A stretch of DNA of 64,000 nucleotides from Kitasatospora sp. NBC_01287. Its GTDB lineage: Bacteria > Actinomycetota > Actinomycetes > Streptomycetales > Streptomycetaceae. Within the stretch, counting starts at the first letter, position 1; each line of letters begins with the position of its first letter. Location: contig NZ_JAPEPB010000001.1 in assembly GCF_026340565.1 (NCBI RefSeq), positions 5,928,501 to 5,992,500 of the forward strand. The letters run 5' to 3'. Under the pieces are notes generated by a model. The model did no database searches. It saw only the letters and a program-made list of their open reading frames with translations, and was not told where the DNA came from. Position numbers and translations under genes: made by a program. Of the stretch, positions 25,875 to 34,464 are shown in pieces.

Positions 25875-26728
25875 GCGCCGCCGCCGGCAGCGCACTGCCG
25901 CTGGGGCCGCTGCGGCCGCGCGCCGTGGCCGGGCCCGACGGGCCGTGGGACGAGCTGGAACGGGACATGGCGGTGCACGGCGTGGGCCTGGCCTACGGCT
26001 CGATCACCGCGTGGCTGGCCGCGCTGCCCGAGGAGGCGGAGCTGCGCACCCTGCTCGGCCTGGAGTGGGAGAAGTACCAGACCCGGCGCGGCCGCCGCTC
26101 GGCCGGCGGCTTCCTGGCCACCCGCGCGCTGCTCAAGCACCTGGCCGCCCGCGCGGTCGGCGTGCCGCCGCGCGACCTGGAGTTCGGCTACGCGCTCACC
26201 GGCCGGCTCTACGTGCGCGGCTGCGACCAGGTGGACCTCAACCTCAGCCACACCGGCGACCTGATGCTGGTGGGCCTGAGCACGCTGGGCCTGATCGGCG
26301 TGGACGTCGAGCTGATCGACCGCCGGCTCTACGGCAGCGGCGGCGAGGCGCAGATGTGCACCCCGGACGAGACCAGGCTGCTCGCGGCCACGCCCGAGGC
26401 CGGCCGCAACGAGCGCCTGGTGCGTCAATGGACGCTCAAGGAGGCTTATACCAAGGCACTTGGGCAGGGGATGTACTTTCCTTTCACGGAGTTCGGGTTC
26501 CAGGTGGACGAGGAGCCGCCCCGGCTGCGGCGTGCCGACGGCACGCCGGCCGACCGGGACGCCTGGTCCTTCCGCTCGCTGCGGGTGGGCGAGCGCCACC
26601 TGGCCGGGCTGGCCCTGCACGACGCGGGCCGCGGCCGGATCAGCGACACCCGCGCGGCCACCACGCTGGACACCCGGATGCTCGGCGCGATCCAGCGGGC
26701 GCTGCGGGTGGCGGGCAGCGCGCACTGA
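25871..26728 (+). CDS. 4'-phosphopantetheinyl transferase, Sfp type (copy 1)
   Basis: A 285-residue enzyme that converts apo carrier proteins to holo form. It shows RSAGGFLATRALLKHLA, LNLSHTGDLMLVGLS, the Mg-binding GVDVEL and the catalytic helix WTLKEAYTKALGQG. ATG overlaps the preceding stop by 4 bp, so it is co-translated with the dehydrogenase. A second PPTase at 31026 shares the same layout. Two pathway PPTases for six carrier domains in the window may reflect different ACP types. Confidence 0.94.
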   Translation: MSAAAGSALPLGPLRPRAVAGPDGPWDELERDMAVHGVGLAYGSITAWLAALPEEAELRTLLGLEWEKYQTRRGRRSAGGFLATRALLKHLAARAVGVPPRDLEFGYALTGRLYVRGCDQVDLNLSHTGDLMLVGLSTLGLIGVDVELIDRRLYGSGGEAQMCTPDETRLLAATPEAGRNERLVRQWTLKEAYTKALGQGMYFPFTEFGFQVDEEPPRLRRADGTPADRDAWSFRSLRVGERHLAGLALHDAGRGRISDTRAATTLDTRMLGAIQRALRVAGSAH

Positions 26729-26791
26729 CGCGCCGCCGCGCGGACCGCCGCGCCGCCCCGACCAGCTGACAGGCGTGAGAGGAGAGCCCGC

Positions 26792-27607
26792 ATGGACCTT
26801 CGGATCGGCGTACTCGGCCCGCTGACCGTGACGGTGAACGGCACCTCGGTGGTGCCGACCGCGGCCAAGCCCCGGAACGTGTTGGCCCTGCTCGCGGTGC
26901 GGGCCGGTCAGGTGGTCCCGGTCCCGGTGATCCTGGAGGAGCTCTGGGACGGCCACCCGCCGACCAGCGCGCTCACCACCCTGCAGACCTACATCCTGCA
27001 ACTGCGCAGGCTGCTGGAGACGGCGCTGGCCGGCGTCGCCGATCCGGACGGCGGCGCCAAGAGCCTGCTGCGCACCGCGTTCGGCGGCTACCAGCTGGCC
27101 GCGCCGCCGGAGGCCTGCGACGTGGCCGAGTTCGACCGGCTCGGGCAGATGGGCCTGCGGGCGCTGGAACTGGGCGACCCCGCCACCGCCCAGCGGCTGC
27201 TGCGCGAGGCCGACCGGGTCTGGCGCGGCGCCGCGCTGCTCGACGTGGAGTTCGGCCCCCGGCTGCAGGCCGAGGCGCGCTACCTGGAGGACCGCAGGAT
27301 CACCCTGGTCGAACGCCGCACCGAAGCCGGCCTCGCCATCGGTAGACACAGCGAACTGCTGGGCGAGCTCGCCGCGTTGACCACCGAGTACCGCCTGAAC
27401 GAGCGCTTCTGCGAGCAGTACATGAGGGTGCTCCACCGCTGCGGCCGTAGCGTGGACGCCCTCGGCGCCTTCCGCCGCATCCGTCGCGACCTGACCACCG
27501 AGCTGGGCACCGAGCCCGGCCCGCGCCTGCAGCACCTGGAGCGCGCCATCCTCGGCTCGGCGCCGGAGCGCGAGTTGGACTTCGGCCGGGCGCAGCTGGT
27601 GCCCTAG
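26792..27607 (+). CDS. SARP-family pathway activator (second)
   Basis: A 271-residue paralogue of the regulator at 21105, with winged-helix region (MDLRIGVLGPLTVTVNG, LEELWDGHPP, TTLQTYILQLRR) and activation domain (GTEPGPRLQHLERAIL). ATG start with GAGAGGAGAG upstream. The stop codon TAG lies inside the CTAG that begins a short MITE-like remnant. It presumably activates part of the same cluster, perhaps the type II PKS half. Confidence 0.93.
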   Translation: MDLRIGVLGPLTVTVNGTSVVPTAAKPRNVLALLAVRAGQVVPVPVILEELWDGHPPTSALTTLQTYILQLRRLLETALAGVADPDGGAKSLLRTAFGGYQLAAPPEACDVAEFDRLGQMGLRALELGDPATAQRLLREADRVWRGAALLDVEFGPRLQAEARYLEDRRITLVERRTEAGLAIGRHSELLGELAALTTEYRLNERFCEQYMRVLHRCGRSVDALGAFRRIRRDLTTELGTEPGPRLQHLERAILGSAPERELDFGRAQLVP

Positions 27608-27636
27608 TGCCGGGTCAGGCAACCTTCGCCGCCTAG
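27604..27636. repeat. Short remnant of a CTAG-flanked inverted-repeat element
   Basis: CTAGTGCCGGGTCAGGCAAC and the following CTTCGCC match the left end of the element at 53827-53921 with two differences. The segment is closed by another CTAG. The SARP stop (TAG) and the convergent permease stop (CTA on this strand) both fall in these CTAG tetranucleotides. Confidence 0.6.
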
Positions 27637-28427
27637 CGGGCGCGGTTCCGGTTGAACCCGGTGCGGGCCCAGAGGTAGCCGCCGAGGGCGATGACGATGC
27701 ACCAGGCGATCGCGAGGATGCCGTTCTGGCCGATCGGGGTGCCGGTCAGCAGGCCGCGGATCGTTTCGATGACGGGGGTGAAGGGCTGGTACTCGGCGAA
27801 CTGGCGGACGCCGGGCGGCATCGAGCCGGCGGGGGCGAAGGCGCTGCCGATGAACGGGAGGAAGATGATCGGCAGCGGGCTGTTGCTGGCCGCTTCGGGC
27901 GTTCCCGAGACCAGCCCGATCGCCACGGCGAGCCAGGTCAGGGCGAAGGCCAGCAGCAGGAGCAGCGCGGCCGCGGCGGCCCAGGCGGCGGGATGGGCGG
28001 TGGGCCGGAAGCCCAGGAGCAGGGCGGCCGCGATCACCGACGCCGTGCTCACCACGGTGGTGATCAGGCTGTTGATCACGTGTGCGGTCAGGATGGAGCC
28101 TCGGGCGATCGGCATGGTGCGGAACCGGTCGACGATGCCCTCGGTCATGTCCGCACAGACCGCCACCGCCGTGGCCATGCTGCCCGATGCCACCGCCGTG
28201 ATGATGATGCCGGGCGCGATGTAGTCGATGTACCCACCCCCGTGGTGCCCGCCCGCCGCGGCGATCCCGGCGCCCAGCGTCTTGCCGAGGACTCCGACGA
28301 AGAGCAACAGCATGATCACCGGACCGAAGACGGACCCGGTCGTCATGGCGGGATAGCGCACTGTGTGACGCAGGTTGCGCCGCAGCATCGTGGCCGTGTC
28401 GGTCAGGGCGTAGGTCCTGGTGCTCAT
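27633..28427 (-). CDS. ABC-2 type exporter permease, DrrB-like (pair 1)
   Basis: A 264-residue membrane protein with about six hydrophobic helices and the ABC-2 motif region YIDYIAPGIIITAV. The conserved EYQPFTPVIETIRGLL precedes the last helices. It forms the membrane part of an efflux pump with the ATPase whose stop overlaps its start (ATGA). Its C-terminus is very like the permease at 62880, so the locus has two related pumps. It probably exports the product or gives self-resistance. Confidence 0.93.
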   Translation of the reverse strand: MSTRTYALTDTATMLRRNLRHTVRYPAMTTGSVFGPVIMLLLFVGVLGKTLGAGIAAAGGHHGGGYIDYIAPGIIITAVASGSMATAVAVCADMTEGIVDRFRTMPIARGSILTAHVINSLITTVVSTASVIAAALLLGFRPTAHPAAWAAAAALLLLLAFALTWLAVAIGLVSGTPEAASNSPLPIIFLPFIGSAFAPAGSMPPGVRQFAEYQPFTPVIETIRGLLTGTPIGQNGILAIAWCIVIALGGYLWARTGFNRNRAR

Positions 28428-29425
28428 GCGGAGATCTCCTTGTCGGTGGCGGGGTTGCTGCGGTTGCCGGTCAGGGCGAGGAAGACGTCGTCCAGGTCCG
28501 GGGTGTGCACGGAGAGCTCCTCGACGCTGACGGCCTCGGCCTTGAGCCGGTCGAGGAGGGACTGCAGGGACGCGACCCCGCCGTCGCTCGGGATCTGCAG
28601 GGTCAGCGCGTCGTCGTCGCGTGAGGTCACTTCCAGGATCCGGGCAGCCGCCTCCAGGTGCGGCGCGTCGGCGAACCGCAGCCGGATGTGGCCGCCGGGG
28701 ATCAGGCGCTTGAGTTCGGCCGCGGTCCCTTCGGCCACCAGCTCGCCCTGGTCCAGCACGGCGATCCGGTCGGCGAGCTGGTCGGCCTCCTCCAGGTACT
28801 GCGTGGTCAGGAAGATCGTGACCCCGCCGGCGACCAGACCGCGGATGATCTCCCACAGGTCGCGGCGGCTGCGCGGATCCAGGCCCGTGGTCGGCTCGTC
28901 GAGAAAGATCAGGCGCGGGTCGGCGATCAGGGTCATCGCCAGGTCGAGCCGGCGACGCATGCCGCCGGAGTAGGTCGAGATGGGCTTCTTCGCGGCCTCG
29001 ACCAGGTCGAACCGCTCCAGCAGGGCGTCGGCGCGGCGCCGGCCCTCGGATCGTCCCAGGTGGTGCAGGTCCGCCATCAGGATCAGGTTCTCCCGGCCGG
29101 TCAGCAGGCCGTCGACGGCCGAGAACTGGCCGGTGACCCCGATCGAGGCCCGCACGCCGCCGGGATCGCGGGCCAGATCGTGGCCGACCACCTGCGCCTG
29201 GCCGCCGTCGGCCTCGATCAGCGTCGAGAGGATCTGCACCGTGGTGGTCTTGCCGGCCCCGTTCGGACCGAGCAGGGCGAAGACCGTGCCCGCGGTGACG
29301 GTCAGATCGATGCCGTTCAGAACGAGCTGGTCGCCGTAGGACTTGCGCAGGCCGGTCGCGGTGATCGCGGTGGGCCGGGCGAAGGCGGCTTCGGTAGCCT
29401 GTCGATACGTTGTCGTCGTGTTCAT
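28424..29425 (-). CDS. ABC exporter ATPase, DrrA-like (pair 1)
   Basis: A 333-residue ATPase with Walker A GPNGAGKTTT, signature YSGGMRRRL, Walker B LIFLDEPTTGLDPRS and the DrrA-type C-terminal extension ending HTPDLDDVFLALTG. Daunorubicin-resistance-like ATPases drive export of hydrophobic polyketides. It is translated first and coupled to the permease. The start lies 13 bp from a MerR-type operator (29439-29455), and a MerR gene is divergent, so drug-induced expression is likely. The pair at 62880-64000 is closely related. Confidence 0.95.
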   Translation of the reverse strand: MNTTTTYRQATEAAFARPTAITATGLRKSYGDQLVLNGIDLTVTAGTVFALLGPNGAGKTTTVQILSTLIEADGGQAQVVGHDLARDPGGVRASIGVTGQFSAVDGLLTGRENLILMADLHHLGRSEGRRRADALLERFDLVEAAKKPISTYSGGMRRRLDLAMTLIADPRLIFLDEPTTGLDPRSRRDLWEIIRGLVAGGVTIFLTTQYLEEADQLADRIAVLDQGELVAEGTAAELKRLIPGGHIRLRFADAPHLEAAARILEVTSRDDDALTLQIPSDGGVASLQSLLDRLKAEAVSVEELSVHTPDLDDVFLALTGNRSNPATDKEISA

Positions 29426-29438
29426 GGGTAGAGCGTTC

Positions 29439-29455
29439 GACCCTGACGCAGGGTC
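29439..29455. promoter_or_regulatory. Probable MerR operator
   Basis: GACCCTG-ACG-CAGGGTC is a perfect 7-bp inverted repeat in the 72-bp gap between the divergent exporter and MerR genes. A TTGACC element adjoins it on the minus strand. MerR proteins typically bind such dyads between promoter elements. Confidence 0.75.
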
Positions 29456-29497
29456 AAGGTCAAGCGGTCTGTTCCACAGGTTTGCGGGGGATCACTG

Positions 29498-30241
29498 TTG
29501 TTGACGATCGGCCAGGTCGCGGCCTATCTGGGCGTGACGGTGCGGGCCATCCGCCACTACCACCAGAGGGGGCTGCTGCCCGAGCCGGCGCGCGATGTCT
29601 CGGGGTACCGGCGCTACGGAGCCGACGCGATCGTCACGCTGGTGCGGATCAGGACCCTGTCGGACGCGGGTGTCCCACTGGCGCGGATCGAGGAGCTGAT
29701 GGGAGCCTCGCCCGCACAGTTCTCGTCCTCGGTCGCGGCGATCGACGACGATCTGAAGGAGCAGATCAGGGACTTGAAGAGGCGCCGCAGCCGGATCGCC
29801 GAACTGTCCGCCGGCGACCGGCTGTTCCTGCCGGAGGAGGTCGTGGTCCTGCTGGACCGCATCCAGCAGATCGGACTCAGCCCGGAGGCGGTGCGGACCG
29901 AGCGCGACTCGTGGATCCTGCTGGTGGCGCAGTATCCCGACCAGGTGCCGGGGTGGGCGCTGCAGAAGCGGGCGATGTTCGAGGACCCCGCCTTCCAGCG
30001 GCTGTACCTGACCGCGGACCAGGCCGCCGGCTGGGACCGGAACGACCCGCGCCTGGAGGCACTCGCCGACGAGGTGAACGGCTTCGGCGGACTCCAGGCG
30101 CCGGGCTCGGACGGAGCCGAGCCGATCCTGGCTCTCGACGCCCTGGTCGCCGTCACGCTGATGGCGGCGCAGACCGGCAAGCCGGTGCCCGCCTGGGAGC
30201 GGTTGATCGAACTGTGTCAGAGCCGCGCAACGGCCACCTGA
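29498..30241 (+). CDS. MerR-family regulator of the exporter
   Basis: A 247-residue protein with the winged helix at residues 1-70 (MLTIGQVAAYLGVTVRAIRH, RYGADAIVTLVRIRTL), a coiled helix (about 75-110) and an effector domain of about 130 residues. The start is TTG at 29498, supported by the family N-terminus and GGGGG about 10 bp upstream. It is divergent from the DrrAB-like genes and shares the operator dyad with them. It likely senses the exported compound. Confidence 0.9.
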   Translation: MLTIGQVAAYLGVTVRAIRHYHQRGLLPEPARDVSGYRRYGADAIVTLVRIRTLSDAGVPLARIEELMGASPAQFSSSVAAIDDDLKEQIRDLKRRRSRIAELSAGDRLFLPEEVVVLLDRIQQIGLSPEAVRTERDSWILLVAQYPDQVPGWALQKRAMFEDPAFQRLYLTADQAAGWDRNDPRLEALADEVNGFGGLQAPGSDGAEPILALDALVAVTLMAAQTGKPVPAWERLIELCQSRATAT

Positions 30242-30331
30242 CCCCGGCGGTGTGCCTGGTCACCCGCGGCGCAGCGCGTTCGTCACGAGCTACGAGACCA
30301 CCCGGCGGATCGCGTCCGTCCCCGCCGCCGA

Positions 30332-30790
30332 TCAGCTCAGGCAGCGGATGGTGCCCGTGTGCAGCTGGCCGGCCCGGACGTCGCCGGTGGTCGGGAAGGA
30401 CCAGTAGGCCTGCGCGGTGCCCGACTTGAGGTTCTGGGTCAGGCTGACGGTGAGGCCGCTGTGCTCGTTCCAGTTGCTGAAGTAGACGTTCTTGGCGGCC
30501 TGGCCGATCGAGACCGGCACGGTGTTGACCACCCCGGCCGCACCGCCCGAGTTGCCGGGGGCGACCACCGTGCCGGTGAGCTGGGTGCCGTCGGCGGCGT
30601 AGTCGAACCTCATGTCCAGGCCGTTGTCGAAGGTGATCTCCAGCGACTTGCCGACCAGCCCGGCGCAGCCGTGGCCGGGGTGGGCCGCGGGGCGGTCCGA
30701 GGCCTGGGCGGTGGCGGCGGTGGTCACGGCGAGGGCGCCGGCGGTCAGTGCGGCCGCGGCCACGAGAAGCTGAACCCGCTTGAGGGCCAT
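30332..30790 (-). CDS. Small secreted protein, possible calycin (MoaF-like) fold
   Basis: A 152-residue protein with a clear Sec signal peptide (MALKRVQLLVAAAALTAGAL, cleavage near AQA-SD). The mature part has two Cys near its ends (HGCAGL, TIRCLS), suggesting one disulfide, and alternating beta-type strands (LEITFDNGLDMRFDYAADG, NVYFSNWNEHSGLTVSL). The pattern resembles the MoaF/phenolic acid decarboxylase calycin group, but this is a weak call. The ATG at 30790 has AGGGAG upstream. A role in binding or modifying a secreted product is possible. Confidence 0.75.
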   Translation of the reverse strand: MALKRVQLLVAAAALTAGALAVTTAATAQASDRPAAHPGHGCAGLVGKSLEITFDNGLDMRFDYAADGTQLTGTVVAPGNSGGAAGVVNTVPVSIGQAAKNVYFSNWNEHSGLTVSLTQNLKSGTAQAYWSFPTTGDVRAGQLHTGTIRCLS

Positions 30791-31025
30791 GAGCGTTACT
30801 CCCTGGAATGATGGTCGTGCGGTCGGGAGCGAAGGCTGGCAGGCGGCGCTGGAGGCTGGCTGGAAGCCGTGCGGGTGGCCGAAAGTCTGGTCGGAGGTCA
30901 GGTCGATCATCGCGCGTCGCGGCGGTCGGCGGCAGGGCCCGGTCGGCGGACGCTTCGTGGGTCAAGCATCCTTCGAGCGGGCGGTGCCAACGTGGCACTT
31001 TATCCGCGCTTGGTGAAGGGTAGTC

Positions 31026-31940
31026 ATGGCCATGGCGTTCGGTCCGGTGCAGGAGCTGGAGGCACTGGTCGGCGAACCGTACCTGGCGCCCGGTCGGCAC
31101 GGCCCCTGGCACCGGGTCAGGGAGTCGATGGCGCACCGGGGCGTCGCCGTGGTCTACGGCAGGCGGGACGACTGGCTGCCGGCCGACCTGGACGCCCCGG
31201 AGCTGCGCCCGCTGCTCGGCCGCGACTGGATCCGCCAGCGCACCCTGGGCCACCCCGAGGCCAGGGCCCGCTTCGTCGCTTCCCGGCTGCTGCTCAAGAC
31301 CACCGCCGCCGCGGTCTTCGACTGCCCGCCGCACCTGCTGGACGTGGCCTACCGGTTGGGCGGCCGCCCGTACCTGCGCGGCTGCGAGCAGCTGGACATC
31401 AGCCTCAGCCACACCGAGCGGCTGATGCTGGTGGGCCTGAGCCGGCGCGGGGTGATCGGGGTCGACGCGGAGGTGGCGACCCGGCGGATGTACGGCACCG
31501 GTGTCGAGCTCTACGCCTGCACGGCCGAGGAGCGGGCGGCGCTGGAGTCGCTGCCCGCCGAGCTCCGCAACGACGCGCTGGTGCGGCTGTGGACGCTCAA
31601 GGAGGCCTACAGCAAGGCGATCGGCGCGGGCCTGCGGCTGCGCTTCACCCGCTTCGGCTTCGCCCTGGACGGTCCGCCGGGCACCCTGCCCCGGCCGCCG
31701 GGAGCAGCCGGAGCAGCCGGAGCCGCCGACGCGGCCGGACCGCCGGGCCCGCCCGGTGGCGCCCCGCCGGGCCACCAGCCCGCGGGCGGCGCGCACTGGA
31801 GCTTCGGCAGCGGCCTGGTGGACGGCCGCTACCTGGCCAGCGTGGCCCTCGGCGATCTCGGCGAGGGCCGCACCGGGCTGCCCACGGGCGTTGAACTCGC
31901 CTCCGCTCCACTGCCCTTCGAGGCCGTCGCCGGAGCATGA
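31026..31940 (+). CDS. 4'-phosphopantetheinyl transferase, Sfp type (copy 2)
   Basis: A 304-residue PPTase with FVASRLLLKTTAA, LDISLSHTERLMLVGLSRRG, Mg-binding GVDAEV and WTLKEAYSKAIGAG. A low-complexity Gly/Ala/Pro insert (about residues 215-255) sits near the end. It is clearly paralogous to the enzyme at 25871. It precedes the KSIII-like/KS/CLF/ACP genes, so the type II ACP at 35708 is a likely target. A second ATG 6 bp downstream is possible. Confidence 0.93.
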   Translation: MAMAFGPVQELEALVGEPYLAPGRHGPWHRVRESMAHRGVAVVYGRRDDWLPADLDAPELRPLLGRDWIRQRTLGHPEARARFVASRLLLKTTAAAVFDCPPHLLDVAYRLGGRPYLRGCEQLDISLSHTERLMLVGLSRRGVIGVDAEVATRRMYGTGVELYACTAEERAALESLPAELRNDALVRLWTLKEAYSKAIGAGLRLRFTRFGFALDGPPGTLPRPPGAAGAAGAADAAGPPGPPGGAPPGHQPAGGAHWSFGSGLVDGRYLASVALGDLGEGRTGLPTGVELASAPLPFEAVAGA

Positions 31941-32000
31941 CCGGCGGGCCGCACCCCCCAGCGGCGGGTGCCCGTAGCCGGCCCGGGTCTGGAGGGCGTC

Positions 32001-33035
32001 GTGCGGCACCAGGACATCTACCTCGCGGGGCACGGCAGCAGCCTGCCCGCTCCCGTCGAGGTGGCGGCGGCGGTCGAGCAGGGCCTGCTGGACGCCCGCA
32101 CCGCGCGCCAGACCGGCGCGCTCGCCGTCACCGTCTCGGAGGGCACCGCGGGCCCCGAGTTCGCCGCGGCGGCCGCCCGGTTGGCGCTGGCCGACGCGCT
32201 GGCGGCCCACCGGCCGGTCAAGGTCGACCTGCTGCTGCACGCCAGCGTCTACTACCAGGGCCACGACCTCTGGGCGCCCGCCTCCTACCTGCAGCGCGAG
32301 GTGCTGGACGGGCCCTGCCCGGCGATCGAGGTCCGCCAGCTCTCCAACGGCGGGATGGCCGCGCTCCAGCTCGCCGCGGGCTACCTGGCCGGCTCACCCG
32401 AGCTGGACGGCGCGCTGCTCACCGCCGGCGACCGGTTCTGCCCGCCCGGCTTCGACCGCTGGTCCGGCGACCCCGGCACGCTCTACGCCGACGGCGGCGC
32501 GGCCCTGCTGCTCTCCCGGCGCGGCGGGTTCGCCCGGCTGCGCAGTGTGGCCACCGTCTCCGACCCGGAGCTGGAGGGCATGCACCGCGGCGACGACCCG
32601 TTCGGCGCGGCCCCCTTCGAACGCCGCCCGGTGATCGACCTGGAGCGGGCCAAGCAGGACTACTTCGCCCGGGCGAGCACCTCCTTCTGCGTCAGCCGGG
32701 TATCGGCCGGGCAGCGCACCGCGCTGAAGACCGCGCTGGCCGAGGCGGAGCTCGAACTCGGCGAGATCGACTGGTTCGTGCTGCCCCACCTGGGCCGCCG
32801 CCGACTGGAGGCGACCTTCTTCCAGCCGTTCGGCATCGACCCGGCCCGCTCCACCTGGGAGTGGAGCCGCGGCATCGGCCACCTGGGCGCGGCCGACCAG
32901 TTCGCGGGCCTGGACCAGCTGCGGCGCAGCGGGGCGCTGCGGCCCGGCCAGCGCTGCCTGCTGGCGGGGATCGGCGCCGGGTTCAGCTGGACCTGCGCGG
33001 TGGTCGAACTGCTCGACGCCGACGGCGCCCGCTGA
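32001..33035 (+). CDS. KSIII-like acyltransferase with Ser in place of Cys (copy 1)
   Basis: A 344-residue thiolase-fold protein of the FabH/CerJ/DpsC group. The active-site region reads RQLSNGG, so residue 115 is Ser where FabH has Cys. The His is in VLPHLGRR, and the Asn of FabH is replaced in GHLGAADQ by a likely Asp. DpsC of the daunorubicin pathway is known to use Ser at this place for starter-unit selection. The GTG at 32001, with GGAGG 5 bp upstream, matches the start of its paralogue at 55986-57020 (also 344 residues). Directly upstream of KS alpha, it may choose or transfer the starter acyl group. Confidence 0.9.
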   Translation: MRHQDIYLAGHGSSLPAPVEVAAAVEQGLLDARTARQTGALAVTVSEGTAGPEFAAAAARLALADALAAHRPVKVDLLLHASVYYQGHDLWAPASYLQREVLDGPCPAIEVRQLSNGGMAALQLAAGYLAGSPELDGALLTAGDRFCPPGFDRWSGDPGTLYADGGAALLLSRRGGFARLRSVATVSDPELEGMHRGDDPFGAAPFERRPVIDLERAKQDYFARASTSFCVSRVSAGQRTALKTALAEAELELGEIDWFVLPHLGRRRLEATFFQPFGIDPARSTWEWSRGIGHLGAADQFAGLDQLRRSGALRPGQRCLLAGIGAGFSWTCAVVELLDADGAR

Positions 33036-33043
33036 ACCTGCCC

Positions 33044-33083
33044 GGAACGCCGGAACGCCGGAACGCCGGAGTGCCGGAAGGCC
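33044..33083. repeat. 8-bp tandem repeat in the KSIII-KS gap
   Basis: Three perfect GGAACGCC units followed by two degenerate ones lie just after the KSIII-like stop. The rest of the 163-bp gap to KS alpha has no clear terminator. Confidence 0.85.
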
Positions 33084-33198
33084 GGGCCGGGCCGATTTCG
33101 AGCCCGGCTCCAGCAGGCGTGCGAATACTGACGGGACTTCAGGGACTTGGCACGGGGAGAGGAAGCACAGTGCGGCACCGAGTGAGAGCAGGGCGGCC

Positions 33199-34464
33199 AT
33201 GACCCGCCGCGTGGTCGTCACCGGGCTGGGCGTGGTCGCGCCCGGCCGCCCGGGGGTCGAGGCCTACTGGGAGATGCTCACGGCCGGCCGTCCCGCCGGG
33301 CGCACCATCACCCTCTTCGACGCCACCGGCTACCGCTCCCAGGTGGCCGCCGAGAGCGACTTCGACCCGGCCATCGCCGGGCTCTCGGTCCAGGAGAGCA
33401 CGCGGCTCGACCGGGCGGCCCAGTTCGCCGTGGTCAGCGCCCGCGAGGCACTGGCCGACAGCGGCCTGGCGACCGGCGCGCTCGACCCGGGCCGGATCGG
33501 CACCACGATCGGCACCGCCGTCGGCTGCACCACCAGCCTGGAGCGCGAGTACGTCGTGGTCAGCGAGCGCGGGCGCCGCTGGACCGTCGACCACGAGTCG
33601 GCCGTCCCCGAGCTCTACCGGCACTTCGTGCCCAGCTCGATCGCCGCCGACGTGGCCCGGGTGGCCGGCGCCGAGGGCCCGGCCGCCGTGGTCTCCACCG
33701 GCTGCACCTCGGGCCTGGACGCGCTGGGCCACGCCGTCGAGCTGATCCGCGAGGGCACGGCGGACGTGATGGTCGCGGGCGCCACCGAGGCGCCGATCAC
33801 CCCGATCACCGCCGCCTGCTTCGACGCGATCCACGCCACCACCCCGCGCAACGACGACCCGAGCGGCGCCTCCCGCCCCTTCGACCGCACCCGCAACGGC
33901 CTGGTGCTGGGCGAGGGCGCGGCCGTGCTGATCCTGGAGGAGCTCGGCAGCGCACGCCGCCGCGGCGCCCGGATCTACGCCGAGATCGCCGGCTACGCCT
34001 CCCGCTGCAACGCCTACCACATGACCGGACTCAAGCCGGACGGACGCGAGTTGGCCGCCGCGATCGGCGCCGCACTGGACGAGGCCAGGCTCGCGCCGAG
34101 CGCCGTCGACTACGTCAACGCACACGGCTCCAGCACCCGGATGAACGACCGGCACGAGACCGCGGCCTTCAAACTGAGCCTGGGTCAGCACGCCTACGAG
34201 ACCCCGGTCAGCTCGATCAAGTCGATGATCGGCCACTCGCTGGGCGCGGTCGGCGCGTTGGAGGTCGCCGCCTGCGCGCTCGCGCTGGAGCACGGGGTGC
34301 TGCCGCCCACCGCCAACCTGCACGAGCCGGACCCCGACTGCGATCTCGACTACATCCCGCTGCACGCCCGCGAGCAGCGCACCGACGTGGCGCTCAGCGT
34401 GGGCAGCGGCTTCGGCGGCTTCCAGAGCGCGATGGTGCTGGCCAGGCCGGAGGTGCGGCGATGA
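33199..34464 (+). CDS. Type II PKS ketosynthase alpha
   Basis: A 421-residue condensing enzyme. The active-site Cys is residue 169 in VSTGCTSGLDAL, the same position as in well-known aromatic KS alphas. Catalytic His residues appear in NAHGSS and IGHSLGAVG. The RPFDRTRNG loop is typical of type II KS alpha rather than FabF. With the CLF it iteratively condenses malonyl-ACP to a poly-beta-keto chain. Its stop overlaps the CLF start (ATGA), the usual coupling that gives a 1:1 heterodimer. Confidence 0.96.
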   Translation: MTRRVVVTGLGVVAPGRPGVEAYWEMLTAGRPAGRTITLFDATGYRSQVAAESDFDPAIAGLSVQESTRLDRAAQFAVVSAREALADSGLATGALDPGRIGTTIGTAVGCTTSLEREYVVVSERGRRWTVDHESAVPELYRHFVPSSIAADVARVAGAEGPAAVVSTGCTSGLDALGHAVELIREGTADVMVAGATEAPITPITAACFDAIHATTPRNDDPSGASRPFDRTRNGLVLGEGAAVLILEELGSARRRGARIYAEIAGYASRCNAYHMTGLKPDGRELAAAIGAALDEARLAPSAVDYVNAHGSSTRMNDRHETAAFKLSLGQHAYETPVSSIKSMIGHSLGAVGALEVAACALALEHGVLPPTANLHEPDPDCDLDYIPLHAREQRTDVALSVGSGFGGFQSAMVLARPEVRR

